NCBI GenBank assembly: GCA_039916305.1 | Contig: JBDSLR010000003.1 | Coordinates: forward strand, 61,753-125,752 | Direction: 5' to 3' | DNA from: JACMLD01 sp039916305 | GTDB lineage: Bacteria > Bacteroidota > Bacteroidia > Chitinophagales > Chitinophagaceae | Length of the DNA: 64,000 nucleotides | Shown here: piece by piece, positions 42,548-51,813 of the stretch | Position numbering within the stretch: the stretch's first letter is position 1 | How the letters are laid out: every line of letters starts with the position of its first letter | Translations under genes and position numbers: made by a program | The notes under the pieces: model-generated | The model's input: the letters and a program-made list of their open reading frames with translations, nothing else | Databases searched by the model: none | Told to the model about the DNA's origin: nothing

Positions 42548-43351
42548 ATGCATAGAAAAACCGGATGGATGACTGCCCTGTTGGGCATATTGCTGCTGGC
42601 TGCCGGGCTTGCTTCATTTATACCGCCGCCCCAGAAGACATGGACACTGGTGTGGGCCGACGAGTTTAACTATACAGGCCTGCCGGACAGTACCAAATGG
42701 AATTACGATGTGGGTGGCCGTGGCTGGGGCAACCACGAACTACAATTTTATACCATTAAAAGAGCGGCGAACGCACGTGTTGAAAACGGCAACCTGGTTA
42801 TTGAAGCCATCAAAGAAAAATGGCAAAACAATAATTATACGTCTGCAAGGCTGGTAACCAAAGGCAAAGCCGACTGGCAATATGGTAAAATAGAAGTCAG
42901 GGCCCGCCTCCCTAAAGGCACCGGCACCTGGCCCGCTATCTGGATGCTCGCTTCCCGCGATACCATGAAATGGCCGGATGATGGAGAAATTGATATCATG
43001 GAGCATGTGGGCTTTCACCATGGTTATGTACATGGCTCTGTACACTGCAAGAAATTCAATCATGTTATTCACACGCAAAAAACTGATACCGTCATTGTAG
43101 AAGACTGTTCAGAAAAAATGCATGTATATGGATTGGAATGGAGCGCCGACAGTATACAAATTGCCGTAGATGGTAAAACCTTTTTTCGCTTTGCCAATGA
43201 ACACAGTGGTTATAATGCCTGGCCTTTTGATAATAAAATGCACCTGTTGTTAAACCTTGCCGTGGGTGGTGACTGGGGCGGAGCAAAAGGCGTAGCGCAG
43301 GATATATGGCCCCAAAGAATAGAGGTGGATTATGTGCGGGTTTATCAATAA
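42548..43351 (+). CDS. Glycoside hydrolase family 16 beta-glucanase
   Basis: A 267-residue secreted enzyme. The N-terminal hydrophobic segment (about 8-27) is a signal peptide or anchor. The GH16 core includes WADEFNYTGLPDSTKW, GWGNHELQFY, RLPKGTGTWPAIWML and the catalytic motif EIDIME (Glu147, Asp149, Glu152). The pattern resembles laminarinases acting on beta-1,3-glucans; the exact substrate is inferred. It is divergent from the his leader, with its start 151 bp away from the hisL start. Confidence 0.92.
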   Translation: MHRKTGWMTALLGILLLAAGLASFIPPPQKTWTLVWADEFNYTGLPDSTKWNYDVGGRGWGNHELQFYTIKRAANARVENGNLVIEAIKEKWQNNNYTSARLVTKGKADWQYGKIEVRARLPKGTGTWPAIWMLASRDTMKWPDDGEIDIMEHVGFHHGYVHGSVHCKKFNHVIHTQKTDTVIVEDCSEKMHVYGLEWSADSIQIAVDGKTFFRFANEHSGYNAWPFDNKMHLLLNLAVGGDWGGAKGVAQDIWPQRIEVDYVRVYQ

Positions 43352-43478
43352 CTATTTGCCTTCCTCAACGGCTGGTAAAGATTAATACGGCTTACTGCTG
43401 CATAACAAAATGTTAATACTATTGTTCCTCCGTACTTTTGCTGTTATTTCAAAGTCATAGTTACTATAAATAAGGCTG

Positions 43479-43874
43479 ATGAAATCATTTTTACTTATTG
43501 TTTCTTTACTGGTAACAGCGCTGATTATCAATGCACAGAAAGTAGACAGTATCTATTTTCACCTCTACACAGACAGTCTGAAAAAAGGCACACACAATTA
43601 CATTAATGTAGACGGCAAACTCAGCAATAACCGCTGGCTTCCCCTTACTGCCAAAGAAATCAGCTTTACCGCCAGCGCAGGCAGCTTTGATGGCAACAGC
43701 CTTTTTGTTGACAATAATTTTACCGGGGAAAAAATAACTGTAAAAGCAGTGCTGAGATCAGATACGGCAACGTTTAAAGAGATTACTATTTATATAAAGA
43801 AAGCACCGGAGAGTGAGCGTTTGAAAACAGCGGAAGAGATAATGCGGCCATCGGGCAAAAACAGGCGGCAATAA
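43479..43874 (+). CDS. Small exported protein of unknown function
   Basis: A 131-residue protein with a signal peptide (MKSFLLIVSLLVTALIINAQ). The body reads as an Ig-like beta domain (YINVDGKLSNNRWLPLTAKE, ISFTASAGSFDGNSLFVD) with a charged C-terminus. The family is not recognised. It follows the GH16 gene by 127 bp and may be co-transcribed. Confidence 0.7.
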   Translation: MKSFLLIVSLLVTALIINAQKVDSIYFHLYTDSLKKGTHNYINVDGKLSNNRWLPLTAKEISFTASAGSFDGNSLFVDNNFTGEKITVKAVLRSDTATFKEITIYIKKAPESERLKTAEEIMRPSGKNRRQ

Positions 43875-43940
43875 TGCAATCAGGTGCCTATCCTCTCATA
43901 ACTTTAGCGTAACTTTTCACAAGATATCCCCTATAAAACA

Positions 43941-43966
43941 AATGCGCCCTTGAACAGGGGCGCATT
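43941..43966. terminator. Bidirectional hairpin terminator
   Basis: An AATGCGCCC / GGGCGCATT stem with a short TTGAACAG loop, between the exported protein gene and the convergent transaldolase-like gene. Confidence 0.75.
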
Positions 43967-43998
43967 CTTATAATAAGTACAAACTGTAAAAAAAGAGA

Positions 43999-44649
43999 CT
44001 ACATTTTTTTGGCGTCTTCCAAAAATTTGGCCAGCCCGAGATCCGTTAATGGATGCTTCAGCAAACCAAGAATGGGTTCCAGCGGGCAGGTACAAACATC
44101 TGCACCGGCTTCAGCACATTTTACAATGTGCAGCGCACTACGGATAGAAGCTGCCAGGATTTCGGTTTCAAATCCCTGCACAGAATAAATTTGTGCAATC
44201 TGAGCGATCAGTTCTACACCATCCCAGCTGCTGTCATCTATACGTCCAATAAAAGGTGAAACATAGGTGGCGCCAGCTTTTGCTGCCAGTATAGCCTGGC
44301 CCGCAGAAAATACCAGCGTACAATTGGTTTTAATACCGTTGTCAGTAAACCATTTCAGTGCCTTTACACCATCTTTAATCATGGGCACTTTTACAATAAT
44401 ATTAGGATGGATTGCGGCTAATTTCTTGCCTTCTTCCACAATCGTGGCAAAATCTGTAGATAATACTTCGGCACTGATATCACCATCCACCATTTCGCAG
44501 ATGGTTTTATAATGTGCATGAATGGCTTCTGTTCCTTTAATACCTTCTTTGGCCATTAAGGATGGATTGGTGGTAACACCATCCAGTATACCCAATTCAT
44601 TGGCTTCTTTAATCTGCGCTAAATTAGCCGTATCTATAAAGAATTTCAT
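43999..44649 (-). CDS. Transaldolase / fructose-6-phosphate aldolase-like protein
   Basis: A 216-residue class-I aldolase of the short TalC/FSA subfamily: MKFFIDTANLAQIKEANELG at the start, the Schiff-base Lys in NIIVKVPMIKDG and the late ADVCTCPLEPILGLLKHPLTD. Enzymes of this size act either as transaldolases in the pentose phosphate pathway or as fructose-6-phosphate aldolases; the sequence alone does not settle which. It is followed upstream (minus strand) by the SRP RNA gene. Confidence 0.9.
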   Translation of the reverse strand: MKFFIDTANLAQIKEANELGILDGVTTNPSLMAKEGIKGTEAIHAHYKTICEMVDGDISAEVLSTDFATIVEEGKKLAAIHPNIIVKVPMIKDGVKALKWFTDNGIKTNCTLVFSAGQAILAAKAGATYVSPFIGRIDDSSWDGVELIAQIAQIYSVQGFETEILAASIRSALHIVKCAEAGADVCTCPLEPILGLLKHPLTDLGLAKFLEDAKKM

Positions 44650-44699
44650 GTGCTGTGTTTATAATGAATCCCCTGCGGGGATGGAGAAAAATAAAAAAA

Positions 44700-44797
44700 G
44701 GCAGGCTTATTACATCGCACCGCTACAACCGCTTACTCTTGCTGCGTTCCCGCCCTGGGAGGTTCAGCAGGAGCTGGCCGTGTAAGACCTGCCGGGC
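44700..44797 (-). ncRNA. ffs: Signal recognition particle RNA, small bacterial type
   Basis: About 98 nt on the minus strand. The ends pair (GGCAGGTCTTAC with GTAATAAGCCTGCC), and the apical part holds the conserved SRP loop set CCAGGGCGGGAACGCAGCAA, where Ffh binds. A T7 run follows directly (44699-44693), a proper terminator. Ends are approximate. It is the only RNA gene seen in the window. Confidence 0.88.
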
Positions 44798-44946
44798 GCA
44801 AATATACGGAAGCGGCATTAATTATCAACCTTCCATTCTAACAATTTAATAAGATGTGTAAAACAAGAAGCTGTGTAAACTATTCAGCAATAAAAATGCT
44901 GTTAACATGCCCGTCAGCAAGGCAGCCGTTATAAACAGTTTACACT

Positions 44947-46215
44947 TTAGTTTCTGCCGGTATATGAATTAATCCGTGTAATGCCTATGAGCTCGTCAAC
45001 CCTTCCATTAATACCCCTGTAATAAACCAGTATGGTATAATTGTTTTCAGTATCCCAAAGATTTCCTTCTGTGAGATCAAAGCTGGCGGGCCCACCCTGC
45101 TTATCTATGGTTACATAATCATAATTATAATAACCATTTTTTAACAGCAGATCTGTTTCATACACGCCTTTTGTTGTATTGTACACCATCTTTGCCTTAT
45201 CATTAGCACCGTAATTGGTCAGTTCCCCGAATAAATAAACATCCTTGTCTGCTATTACCTGGTTACCGGCAGGTACAAACGTAAAATGAGTATTGGCAAA
45301 ATCAGATTGCCACAAATAATTTACATTTTCGCTGATTTCATTATAAAACATGCCGTTATAATCTTTATAATATACCAGGCGCTGCGGGGCACGGTCAATA
45401 TCCGGTTTCACAAAAATATCAGTAGAATTGGTATTGTAAGTGGCAGTGGCTACCCGGTCGCTCTGCAACCTGAAACTGCGCAAATCAAGCCAGCGCCATT
45501 CCCGGCCGCCCGGGAAAACGATGTCTTCCGAATTGTATTCAAGCGAGTTCTGGCGGATAAAAGTTGGTTTAAGCGACATAAGCGCATTATCCCAGCGGTT
45601 GTTCTGCAGTACACACACTTTTACCTGCTGCAACGCATTAATGATATTAACATTGCCGAGGTTTACCGTGAAAATAAGTTTCTGATACGTCTTGAAAATC
45701 TGGCCGTTAAATGGCTGCTGAATTTGTACACCAAGGGTTGCTTTTTCTTCTATTACCAGCACACGCCGGGTAAAAATCACTTTGGCCGTATCACCATCAG
45801 AAAAAACTTTCAGCAGGTAATTGCCGGATCGGGATGGCAGGCAGCTTTTTTCAGGCAGCGTCACCATGTAATGCGTGTATTTAACCAATGCAATGGAAGA
45901 ATTGCGGTAGGTAGTGATGCGGTTTTGGGTAAACCCTTTTATATAGTCAAACTCAGTGAGTATGGTCTTAGTCCAGTCTGCATTGCAAAGTTGCCAGGTA
46001 TAGGAGTAATTGCGCACGCCTGCATTGAGATCATCAAAATTAAGGTCCAGCTGATCACTGCCGTTTAATTTAATGATTGGATAGGCCAGCTGGTTACCGC
46101 TGTAATTTAATTTTACATTGTGGATACTGCTGGCATAAATCTTATCGGGTACCTGCGCACTGGCCATAAAAGCAATGAATACAAGGCCCATTAAAAGTGT
46201 ACTGTTTTTTTGCAT
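44947..46215 (-). CDS. T9SS plug-like protein (DUF5103)
   Basis: A 422-residue exported protein, with a signal peptide of about 19 residues after MQKNS. The beta-rich body matches DUF5103, named after the plug that closes the SprA translocon of the type IX system: YAYPIIKL-like early strands, NYSYTWQLCNADWTKT, LFGELTNYGANDKAKM and YNYDYVTIDKQGG. The start at 46215 is taken because the longer frame adds residues before the signal peptide. It is likely part of, or related to, protein export and gliding; the plug role is inferred. Confidence 0.85.
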   Translation of the reverse strand: MQKNSTLLMGLVFIAFMASAQVPDKIYASSIHNVKLNYSGNQLAYPIIKLNGSDQLDLNFDDLNAGVRNYSYTWQLCNADWTKTILTEFDYIKGFTQNRITTYRNSSIALVKYTHYMVTLPEKSCLPSRSGNYLLKVFSDGDTAKVIFTRRVLVIEEKATLGVQIQQPFNGQIFKTYQKLIFTVNLGNVNIINALQQVKVCVLQNNRWDNALMSLKPTFIRQNSLEYNSEDIVFPGGREWRWLDLRSFRLQSDRVATATYNTNSTDIFVKPDIDRAPQRLVYYKDYNGMFYNEISENVNYLWQSDFANTHFTFVPAGNQVIADKDVYLFGELTNYGANDKAKMVYNTTKGVYETDLLLKNGYYNYDYVTIDKQGGPASFDLTEGNLWDTENNYTILVYYRGINGRVDELIGITRINSYTGRN

Positions 46216-46330
46216 ACAGGGTAAGATGAGATTGAAAACACTAAAGTTGTACAAATTTGGCTAAAAAAACCACAAAAAGATTTTGTGTTAACCAACACGG
46301 CCTATTTTTGATCAACTAAACAGCCTTCTT

Positions 46331-47560
46331 TTGAATATAGCCGGGTTTATTGCCAAGCGCATTGCATTTACAGGCGAAAAGTCGTTCAGCCGGTTTATTA
46401 TACGGCTGGCAACAGCTGCCACCATACTCAGCGTGGCTATTATGATTGTAGCACTGGCCATCACCAATGGCTTTCAGTATACCATCAGCCAGAAAATCTT
46501 CAGCTTCTGGGGGCATATCCGCGTACAACATTATGAAGCCGGTAAAATTGCCAATGCAGAAGAAATGGCCATTGAAAAAAATGACACGGTAGCGCGGGTT
46601 TTACGCAGCAACCCGGCCGTACAGTCTGTTAACAGCTTTGCCACAAAAAACGCCATTTTAAAAACCAGCGAAACCATTGAAGGGGTTTTGTTTAAAGGGG
46701 TGGAAAAAGATTATGAATTCAGCCACCTGCAGCAATTTTTAAAAGAAGGAAGATGGGTAAAATATACAGACAGTGGATACAGCAATGAAATTGTATTGTC
46801 TGCCTATACCGCCGGGCAACTGAAACTTAAAGTAAATGATGCGGTACTTATTTATTTTGTCCAGAATGATGGCAGCTTCCGGGCACGCAAACTAACGCTA
46901 ACGGGTATCTATAAAACCGGCATTGAAGAATATGATAAATATATTGCGCTGGGAGACATCAGGCTGATACAACGTCTTAATAACTGGAACCTAACGGAGA
47001 TTGGTGGCTATGAAATTTTTATTAAAGACTACCGGCAGACAAATAAAATTACGGAAGAGCTCTTCAATGATTTGCCGCCGGAATGGACTGCCAGGAGCAT
47101 CCAGGAAATTAACCCCAATATATTTGACTGGCTAAAACTGCAGGATACAACCATTGTACTGGTGTTGGTGATCATGACCATTGTTGCAGTTCTGAATTTG
47201 ATTACCTGTCTCATTATACTTGTGCTGGAAAGAACGCGGATGATTGGTATATTGAAAGCATTGGGTACCAGCAACACCGCCATCCAGCGTATTTTTTTAT
47301 ACCAGGGTGGTATTATAACCATCACCGGCATTATCATCGGCAACCTGCTGGCGCTGTTATTGTGCTGGCTGCAGGAAAAATATGGGCTCATCAGCCTCCA
47401 GGAAGAAATGTATTATATCTCCAAAGCAGAAGTGCGGCTGGAATGGTGGCATTTTGCACTTGTTGATGCCGGTACTTTTATTGTATGCCTGCTCATCCTT
47501 ATTATTCCCACACTTATTGTGCGGCGCATACAACCAGTCAGGGCAATACAATTCAGGTGA
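46331..47560 (+). CDS. ABC transporter permease, LolC/LolE-like
   Basis: A 409-residue FtsX-type permease: one N-terminal helix (ATAATILSVAIMIVALAIT), a large periplasmic domain (about 50-260) and three C-terminal helices with ERTRMIGILKALGTSNTAIQRIF, the typical coupling segment of LolCE. It would extract lipoproteins for delivery to the LolA-like carrier, whose gene is far away at 773-1432. The start codon is TTG at 46331. No ATPase gene adjoins it. Confidence 0.88.
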   Translation: MNIAGFIAKRIAFTGEKSFSRFIIRLATAATILSVAIMIVALAITNGFQYTISQKIFSFWGHIRVQHYEAGKIANAEEMAIEKNDTVARVLRSNPAVQSVNSFATKNAILKTSETIEGVLFKGVEKDYEFSHLQQFLKEGRWVKYTDSGYSNEIVLSAYTAGQLKLKVNDAVLIYFVQNDGSFRARKLTLTGIYKTGIEEYDKYIALGDIRLIQRLNNWNLTEIGGYEIFIKDYRQTNKITEELFNDLPPEWTARSIQEINPNIFDWLKLQDTTIVLVLVIMTIVAVLNLITCLIILVLERTRMIGILKALGTSNTAIQRIFLYQGGIITITGIIIGNLLALLLCWLQEKYGLISLQEEMYYISKAEVRLEWWHFALVDAGTFIVCLLILIIPTLIVRRIQPVRAIQFR

Positions 47561-47790
47561 TCATATAATCCTGGCCAGCCATGCCTATAACGGGGAGTTT
47601 TCCGCAAACATCCTTACGCCATACTATCATTCCCTTGAATAAGAAATATCCCAAGAATTATTTTGAACATAACAGCACAGACTAAGGATGCAAACAGCGC
47701 AACAGTTGAAAGGATTGCGACGCAAGGATGCTGCGCAAAGAACAAATGCTGGTATTAAAAAAGATATAATAATAAATAAGAGCAACAAGA

Positions 47791-47833
47791 TTGATCTAAG
47801 TCTCCCTTTAAGAGGACGGGGGGTTTCCGGGGG
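47791..47833 (-). repeat. C/G-rich dispersed repeat, copy 5, overlapping the trmH stop
   Basis: Plus strand TTGATCTAAGTCTCCC, then TTTAAGAGGACGGGGGG and TTTCCGGGGG. It supplies the last residues (GNPPSS) and stop codon of the RNA methyltransferase gene. It shares 16 bases exactly with copy 2 at 8048. Confidence 0.65.
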
Positions 47834-48569
47834 CCAGTCTTGATAATATAATCCCCGCTGCCACCGCCGCATTCAGCGATTCTGCCTGGCCAATACGGGG
47901 TATGGTAATCCGATGCTGGCAGCATTCAAGCAATGCTGCACTGATACCTTTTGATTCGTTGCCAATTACAACCACGCCTTCCTGTAATGGCTGCACTTCA
48001 TTCAGCATAGTTCCGTTCAGGGTTGCTGCATAAAGTTGCCACCCCGCTGTTGCTTTTACCAGCTCTACCAGGTTGGTATATTGCAACTGTACCCGCACAA
48101 TACTGCCCATGGTACTCTGTACTGCTTTGGGTGAAAAAGCATCGGCACAATCGGTACTGCAAATAATATTACGGATACCAAACCAGTCCGCAATTCTAAT
48201 TATAGTGCCCATATTACCCGGATCCTGGATACCATCCAGCATTAAGGAAAGGGTTTGAGAAAACTGTAAAGGCCCGGTTGCGGGCTTATTAAAAACGGCC
48301 AGCACTTCATGCGGCGTCTGCAAGAATGATATCCGTTCCAGCTCCTGGTCTTTTATTTCAGTTATTTTATCAGCAGCAATATATTTTATTAATGCGGTTT
48401 GCTGCTGCAGCCATGATGGGGATGCATATAAGTGCCGCAATGCAGCAGGTTGTGCTGCCAACAATTCGTTAATTATCTTTGGCCCTTCTGCAACAAAAAC
48501 CGCCTCCTGATCCCTGAATTTTTTTTGGCCCAGACTTTGGATATATTTGGCCTGTAATTTCGTGATCAT
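47808..48569 (-). CDS. TrmH/SpoU family RNA 2'-O-methyltransferase
   Basis: A 253-residue methyltransferase: N-terminal substrate-binding domain (KKFRDQEAVFVAEGPKIINEL) and SPOUT domain with motif 1 LMLDGIQDPGNMGTIIRIADWFG, motif 2 VVIGNESKGIS and motif 3 IPRIGQAESLNAAVAAGI. It methylates ribose in rRNA or tRNA; the target base is not predictable. The C-terminal tail comes from a dispersed repeat. It is divergent from tamL, start to start 22 bp. Confidence 0.9.
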   Translation of the reverse strand: MITKLQAKYIQSLGQKKFRDQEAVFVAEGPKIINELLAAQPAALRHLYASPSWLQQQTALIKYIAADKITEIKDQELERISFLQTPHEVLAVFNKPATGPLQFSQTLSLMLDGIQDPGNMGTIIRIADWFGIRNIICSTDCADAFSPKAVQSTMGSIVRVQLQYTNLVELVKATAGWQLYAATLNGTMLNEVQPLQEGVVVIGNESKGISAALLECCQHRITIPRIGQAESLNAAVAAGIILSRLAPGNPPSS

Positions 48570-48591
48570 CTATTGTTGGTTTTTTCTGAAT

Positions 48592-50946
48592 ATGCGTTTA
48601 TTGAACAACCCCGTTAAACTTTACCTGCTACTCTTTATAACCAGCCTGGCAGCTACACTGCCCGGTTGCATTTTTCCCAAAAAATACCAGGAGCAAAAGC
48701 CTTTTGTATTTTCAACAAATATAAACATACAGGGCAATCTGCCTACCGATGAAAAATCAGATCTGAAGCTGAAGCTGGAAAACCAGTTGGATGACAGTCT
48801 GAAGACCATTGTAAAAACGATTTTCCCCGGGTGGAAACAATTGGTAAAACCACCTGTTTTTGATACTGCCGCCGCCTTGCGGTCTGTTGTTTTTATGAAC
48901 AACCTGCTGCACTCCCAGGGCTATTATAAATCGATCATCAGCTGGGACAGTTCTTTAGCAGTTAATGGAAAACAACAAAGGGTGTCGGTTAGCTTTTTTG
49001 TTACACCCGGCAAGAGTTATGCGTTTGATTCAATTGCATACCAATTGCAGGATTCGGCATTGCAGGCGCTGGCATTTTCCAGGCGCAATAATTCATTGTT
49101 GAAAAAAGGGCAGCCTTATTCCATTGAAATCATTGCTGCTGAAATGGATCGGCTGGTTGATCTTTTCCGGAACAATGGTTATTATAAATTTTCACGGGAT
49201 GATTTAAATGCTGAACGCGATACTGTTTTTGCGGCATTGATCAATCCTTCACTTGATCCGTTTGAGCAGCTTCGTTTGCTGCAGGAAGCAAAAAAAAGGC
49301 AGGAAAACCCTGCCATGAATGTAGTTATACAATTGCGCAACCCGGATGCACTCAGTCATTTCCGAAAGTACTATATCCGTCATGTAAATATTTATCCCGA
49401 CCTGGACTTGCTGGAAGATACCCTGATGGCAAAATATGATTCTGTAAATATAAAAGGTATCAGCGTTTTTAGTAAGTACGGTAAATTTAAGCCGGTGTTT
49501 ATTGCGGCCAGATCATTCCTGCGCCCGGGGGAAGTATTCCGCCAGCGCAATTCAACGCGCACCTATACCAATTTTACCCAGCTCAATACTTTTATACAGG
49601 TTACCATTAATATGATAGAATCGCAGGATTCTTCTGCCGCACTGGATGTATTGATCAGGATGTACCCTACCAAAAAACAGGATGTGAGTGTTACACTGGA
49701 TGCCAGCTATAATACAGGTGATGTAATAGCAACCGGAAACCTTTTTGGCGTTGGCCTGAATTTTGGTTTGAATAACCGCAATGTGGCAAAGCAGGCTATA
49801 CAATCCAGTACCAACCTGCGTACCGGTATAGAAATAGATCTCGGGGGTAAGTTCATCCAAACATTGCAGACAAATCTTTCTCACAACATCAGCTTTCCAA
49901 GACTGATTGCTCCTGACTGGCTGCTCCGCAAATTTAAAAATATTGATTCGCTGCGCTCCCAGCGCACCATTCTCAATTTCAGTGGCGCTTACACAGACCG
50001 GAAAACTTTTTATGAACTTAAATCACTGAATGCTTCTTTTGGCTACCAATGGTCAAGGGGCCGCCGCGGACCAAGGAAAAGCCATACCTGGTATTACAGT
50101 CCGCTGAATATTGAATATGTACAGCTTACCCCGCGGCAACGGTTAACAGACCTGCTGGACAGCGTTCCCAATCTTAAATTTTCTTTCAATACCGGCCTGG
50201 TGATAAGCCAGGTATTGGGCTATAATTATATTCAGACTGGCAGCGACGGTGCTAAAAAAAATGATTTCAGGGTAGGACTGGAAGAAAGCGGGGGCATTTT
50301 TGGATTGTTTAAAACCCTTGACCGTGATGCCAACCTCTACCGTTTCCTGAAACTGGACGCGGACTTCAAGCATTATATTAATTATAAAAAATCAGCACTG
50401 GTTTTCCGGCTATATGGCGGTATTGGGATTCCTTATGGAAGAGACAAGGAGGGCGTGCGGGAGAAACAACTGCCTTTCTTTAAATCTTTTTATGCCGGCG
50501 GACCTTACAGCATGCGGGCATGGCAGGTACGGCAATTGGGCGTTGGGTCTTCGCCCTTCTTTGATACGGCCGCTGCATTTAAAGGCGTGGACAGGTTTGG
50601 TGACATACAACTGGAAGGAAATATTGAGTACCGGTTTAACCTCGGCGCTGTATTTGGCATAAAACTTAAAAGCGCACTTTTCACAGACATTGGCAATATC
50701 TGGTACCGCAACAATGATATCGATCCAAAATATATAGGCTCCGCATTTAACATCAACAAATTATATACAGATATTGCCGTGGGTGCAGGCACCAGTTTGC
50801 GGGCAGATTTTGATTATTTCCTGATCAGGTTTGATTGGTCCTATAAATTAAAAAATCCTGTTTACTCATATGAAAACTACGGATGGTTCCACGATATTCA
50901 ATTACTAAAAGGTCAGTTTCAGCTCGGGATCAATTATCCGTTCTGA
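48592..50946 (+). CDS. Omp85-family outer-membrane lipoprotein, TamL-like
   Basis: A 784-residue protein with a lipoprotein signal (LLFITSLAATLPGC, lipobox LPGC), POTRA-type repeats (about 35-380, e.g. NNGYYKFSRDDL) and a C-terminal 16-strand barrel with FYAGGPYSMRAWQVRQLG, the Omp85 conserved loop carrying an RxG-like motif, ending in a strand finishing FQLGINYPF. A lipidated BamA-like protein is characteristic of TamL in Bacteroidota. It would assemble or export outer-membrane proteins. No tamB is nearby. It overlaps the end of truB by 13 bp. Confidence 0.87.
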   Translation: MRLLNNPVKLYLLLFITSLAATLPGCIFPKKYQEQKPFVFSTNINIQGNLPTDEKSDLKLKLENQLDDSLKTIVKTIFPGWKQLVKPPVFDTAAALRSVVFMNNLLHSQGYYKSIISWDSSLAVNGKQQRVSVSFFVTPGKSYAFDSIAYQLQDSALQALAFSRRNNSLLKKGQPYSIEIIAAEMDRLVDLFRNNGYYKFSRDDLNAERDTVFAALINPSLDPFEQLRLLQEAKKRQENPAMNVVIQLRNPDALSHFRKYYIRHVNIYPDLDLLEDTLMAKYDSVNIKGISVFSKYGKFKPVFIAARSFLRPGEVFRQRNSTRTYTNFTQLNTFIQVTINMIESQDSSAALDVLIRMYPTKKQDVSVTLDASYNTGDVIATGNLFGVGLNFGLNNRNVAKQAIQSSTNLRTGIEIDLGGKFIQTLQTNLSHNISFPRLIAPDWLLRKFKNIDSLRSQRTILNFSGAYTDRKTFYELKSLNASFGYQWSRGRRGPRKSHTWYYSPLNIEYVQLTPRQRLTDLLDSVPNLKFSFNTGLVISQVLGYNYIQTGSDGAKKNDFRVGLEESGGIFGLFKTLDRDANLYRFLKLDADFKHYINYKKSALVFRLYGGIGIPYGRDKEGVREKQLPFFKSFYAGGPYSMRAWQVRQLGVGSSPFFDTAAAFKGVDRFGDIQLEGNIEYRFNLGAVFGIKLKSALFTDIGNIWYRNNDIDPKYIGSAFNINKLYTDIAVGAGTSLRADFDYFLIRFDWSYKLKNPVYSYENYGWFHDIQLLKGQFQLGINYPF

Positions 50947-51635
50947 GCAGGATACCCTTCTTCTTTTACCTGCGCTTCCAGCTGCTTCACGCTGAGCGCG
51001 TTTTCCAGTCTTAATTCACCAATGGCAGTTCTGCATAAACTGCTGAGGTAACCACCACAACCCAATGCAGCACCAAGGTCATTGGCCAAACTGCGTATAT
51101 AGGTGCCCGTTGAACATACAACCCTGAATTGCAATACCGGCATTTTGATGGATGTAATGTCAAACGTTTTTATAAAAAGTTTACGTGGTTCAAGTTCTAT
51201 GGTTTCTCCTCTCCTGGCCAATTCATAAATGCGCTTACCGTCTTTTTTTATAGCCGAATGCATGGGCGGCACCTGCATGATATTGCCTGTAAACGTTTTT
51301 GTAGCTTCTTTAATTTGCTGCTCAGTAATACCAGCCCAGTCCTTTATATTTTCCGGGTCACTTTCCAGGTCAAAAGTGGGGGTGGTAGCGCCTAGTGTGA
51401 TGCTGCCGGTATATTCTTTTTCCTGCGCCATGTACTCATTAATGCGTTTGGTAAACTTTCCGGTGCAAACGATCAATAACCCGGTTGCCAGCGGATCCAA
51501 GGTACCCGCATGCCCCACCTTTCTTATTTTAATAAGGTTACGCACTTTCCTGATAACATCAAAAGAAGTCCACTCAAATGGTTTATCAATGAGTAATACC
51601 TGCCCCTCTTCGTATTTATTAAATGATTGAACCAA
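50934..51635 (-). CDS. truB: tRNA pseudouridine-55 synthase
   Basis: A 233-residue enzyme forming psi-55 in the T-loop of tRNAs. The catalytic Asp is in VGHAGTLDPLATGLL; the early LIDKPFEWTSFDV and the middle YTGSITLGATTPTFDLES are family motifs. There is no C-terminal PUA domain, as in many members of this phylum. The start is a TTG at 51635, the only reasonable start. It is convergent with tamL, overlapping it by 13 bp. Confidence 0.93.
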   Translation of the reverse strand: MVQSFNKYEEGQVLLIDKPFEWTSFDVIRKVRNLIKIRKVGHAGTLDPLATGLLIVCTGKFTKRINEYMAQEKEYTGSITLGATTPTFDLESDPENIKDWAGITEQQIKEATKTFTGNIMQVPPMHSAIKKDGKRIYELARRGETIELEPRKLFIKTFDITSIKMPVLQFRVVCSTGTYIRSLANDLGAALGCGGYLSSLCRTAIGELRLENALSVKQLEAQVKEEGYPAQNG

Positions 51636-51813
51636 TGCTGAATTTTTGCCGAAGATAAGTAAACGGCCTTAAGCAGTAGCCACCTGCTGTATGACGGTTT
51701 TATGTGGAGAGCTAAAAATCACCAGGGTCTTATGCAAGCCGGGTAAAAATAATCTGCCGGCCTGCCTCACACTGACAATTCGCAAGGCCGTACTAAGAAC
51801 CCCAAACTAAGAA

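Noticed and set aside
45286..46068. 260-codon plus-strand open frame
   Set aside because: Antisense to the DUF5103 gene, which has a signal peptide and family motifs; the plus frame has a Lys/Ile-rich composition without recognisable domains.
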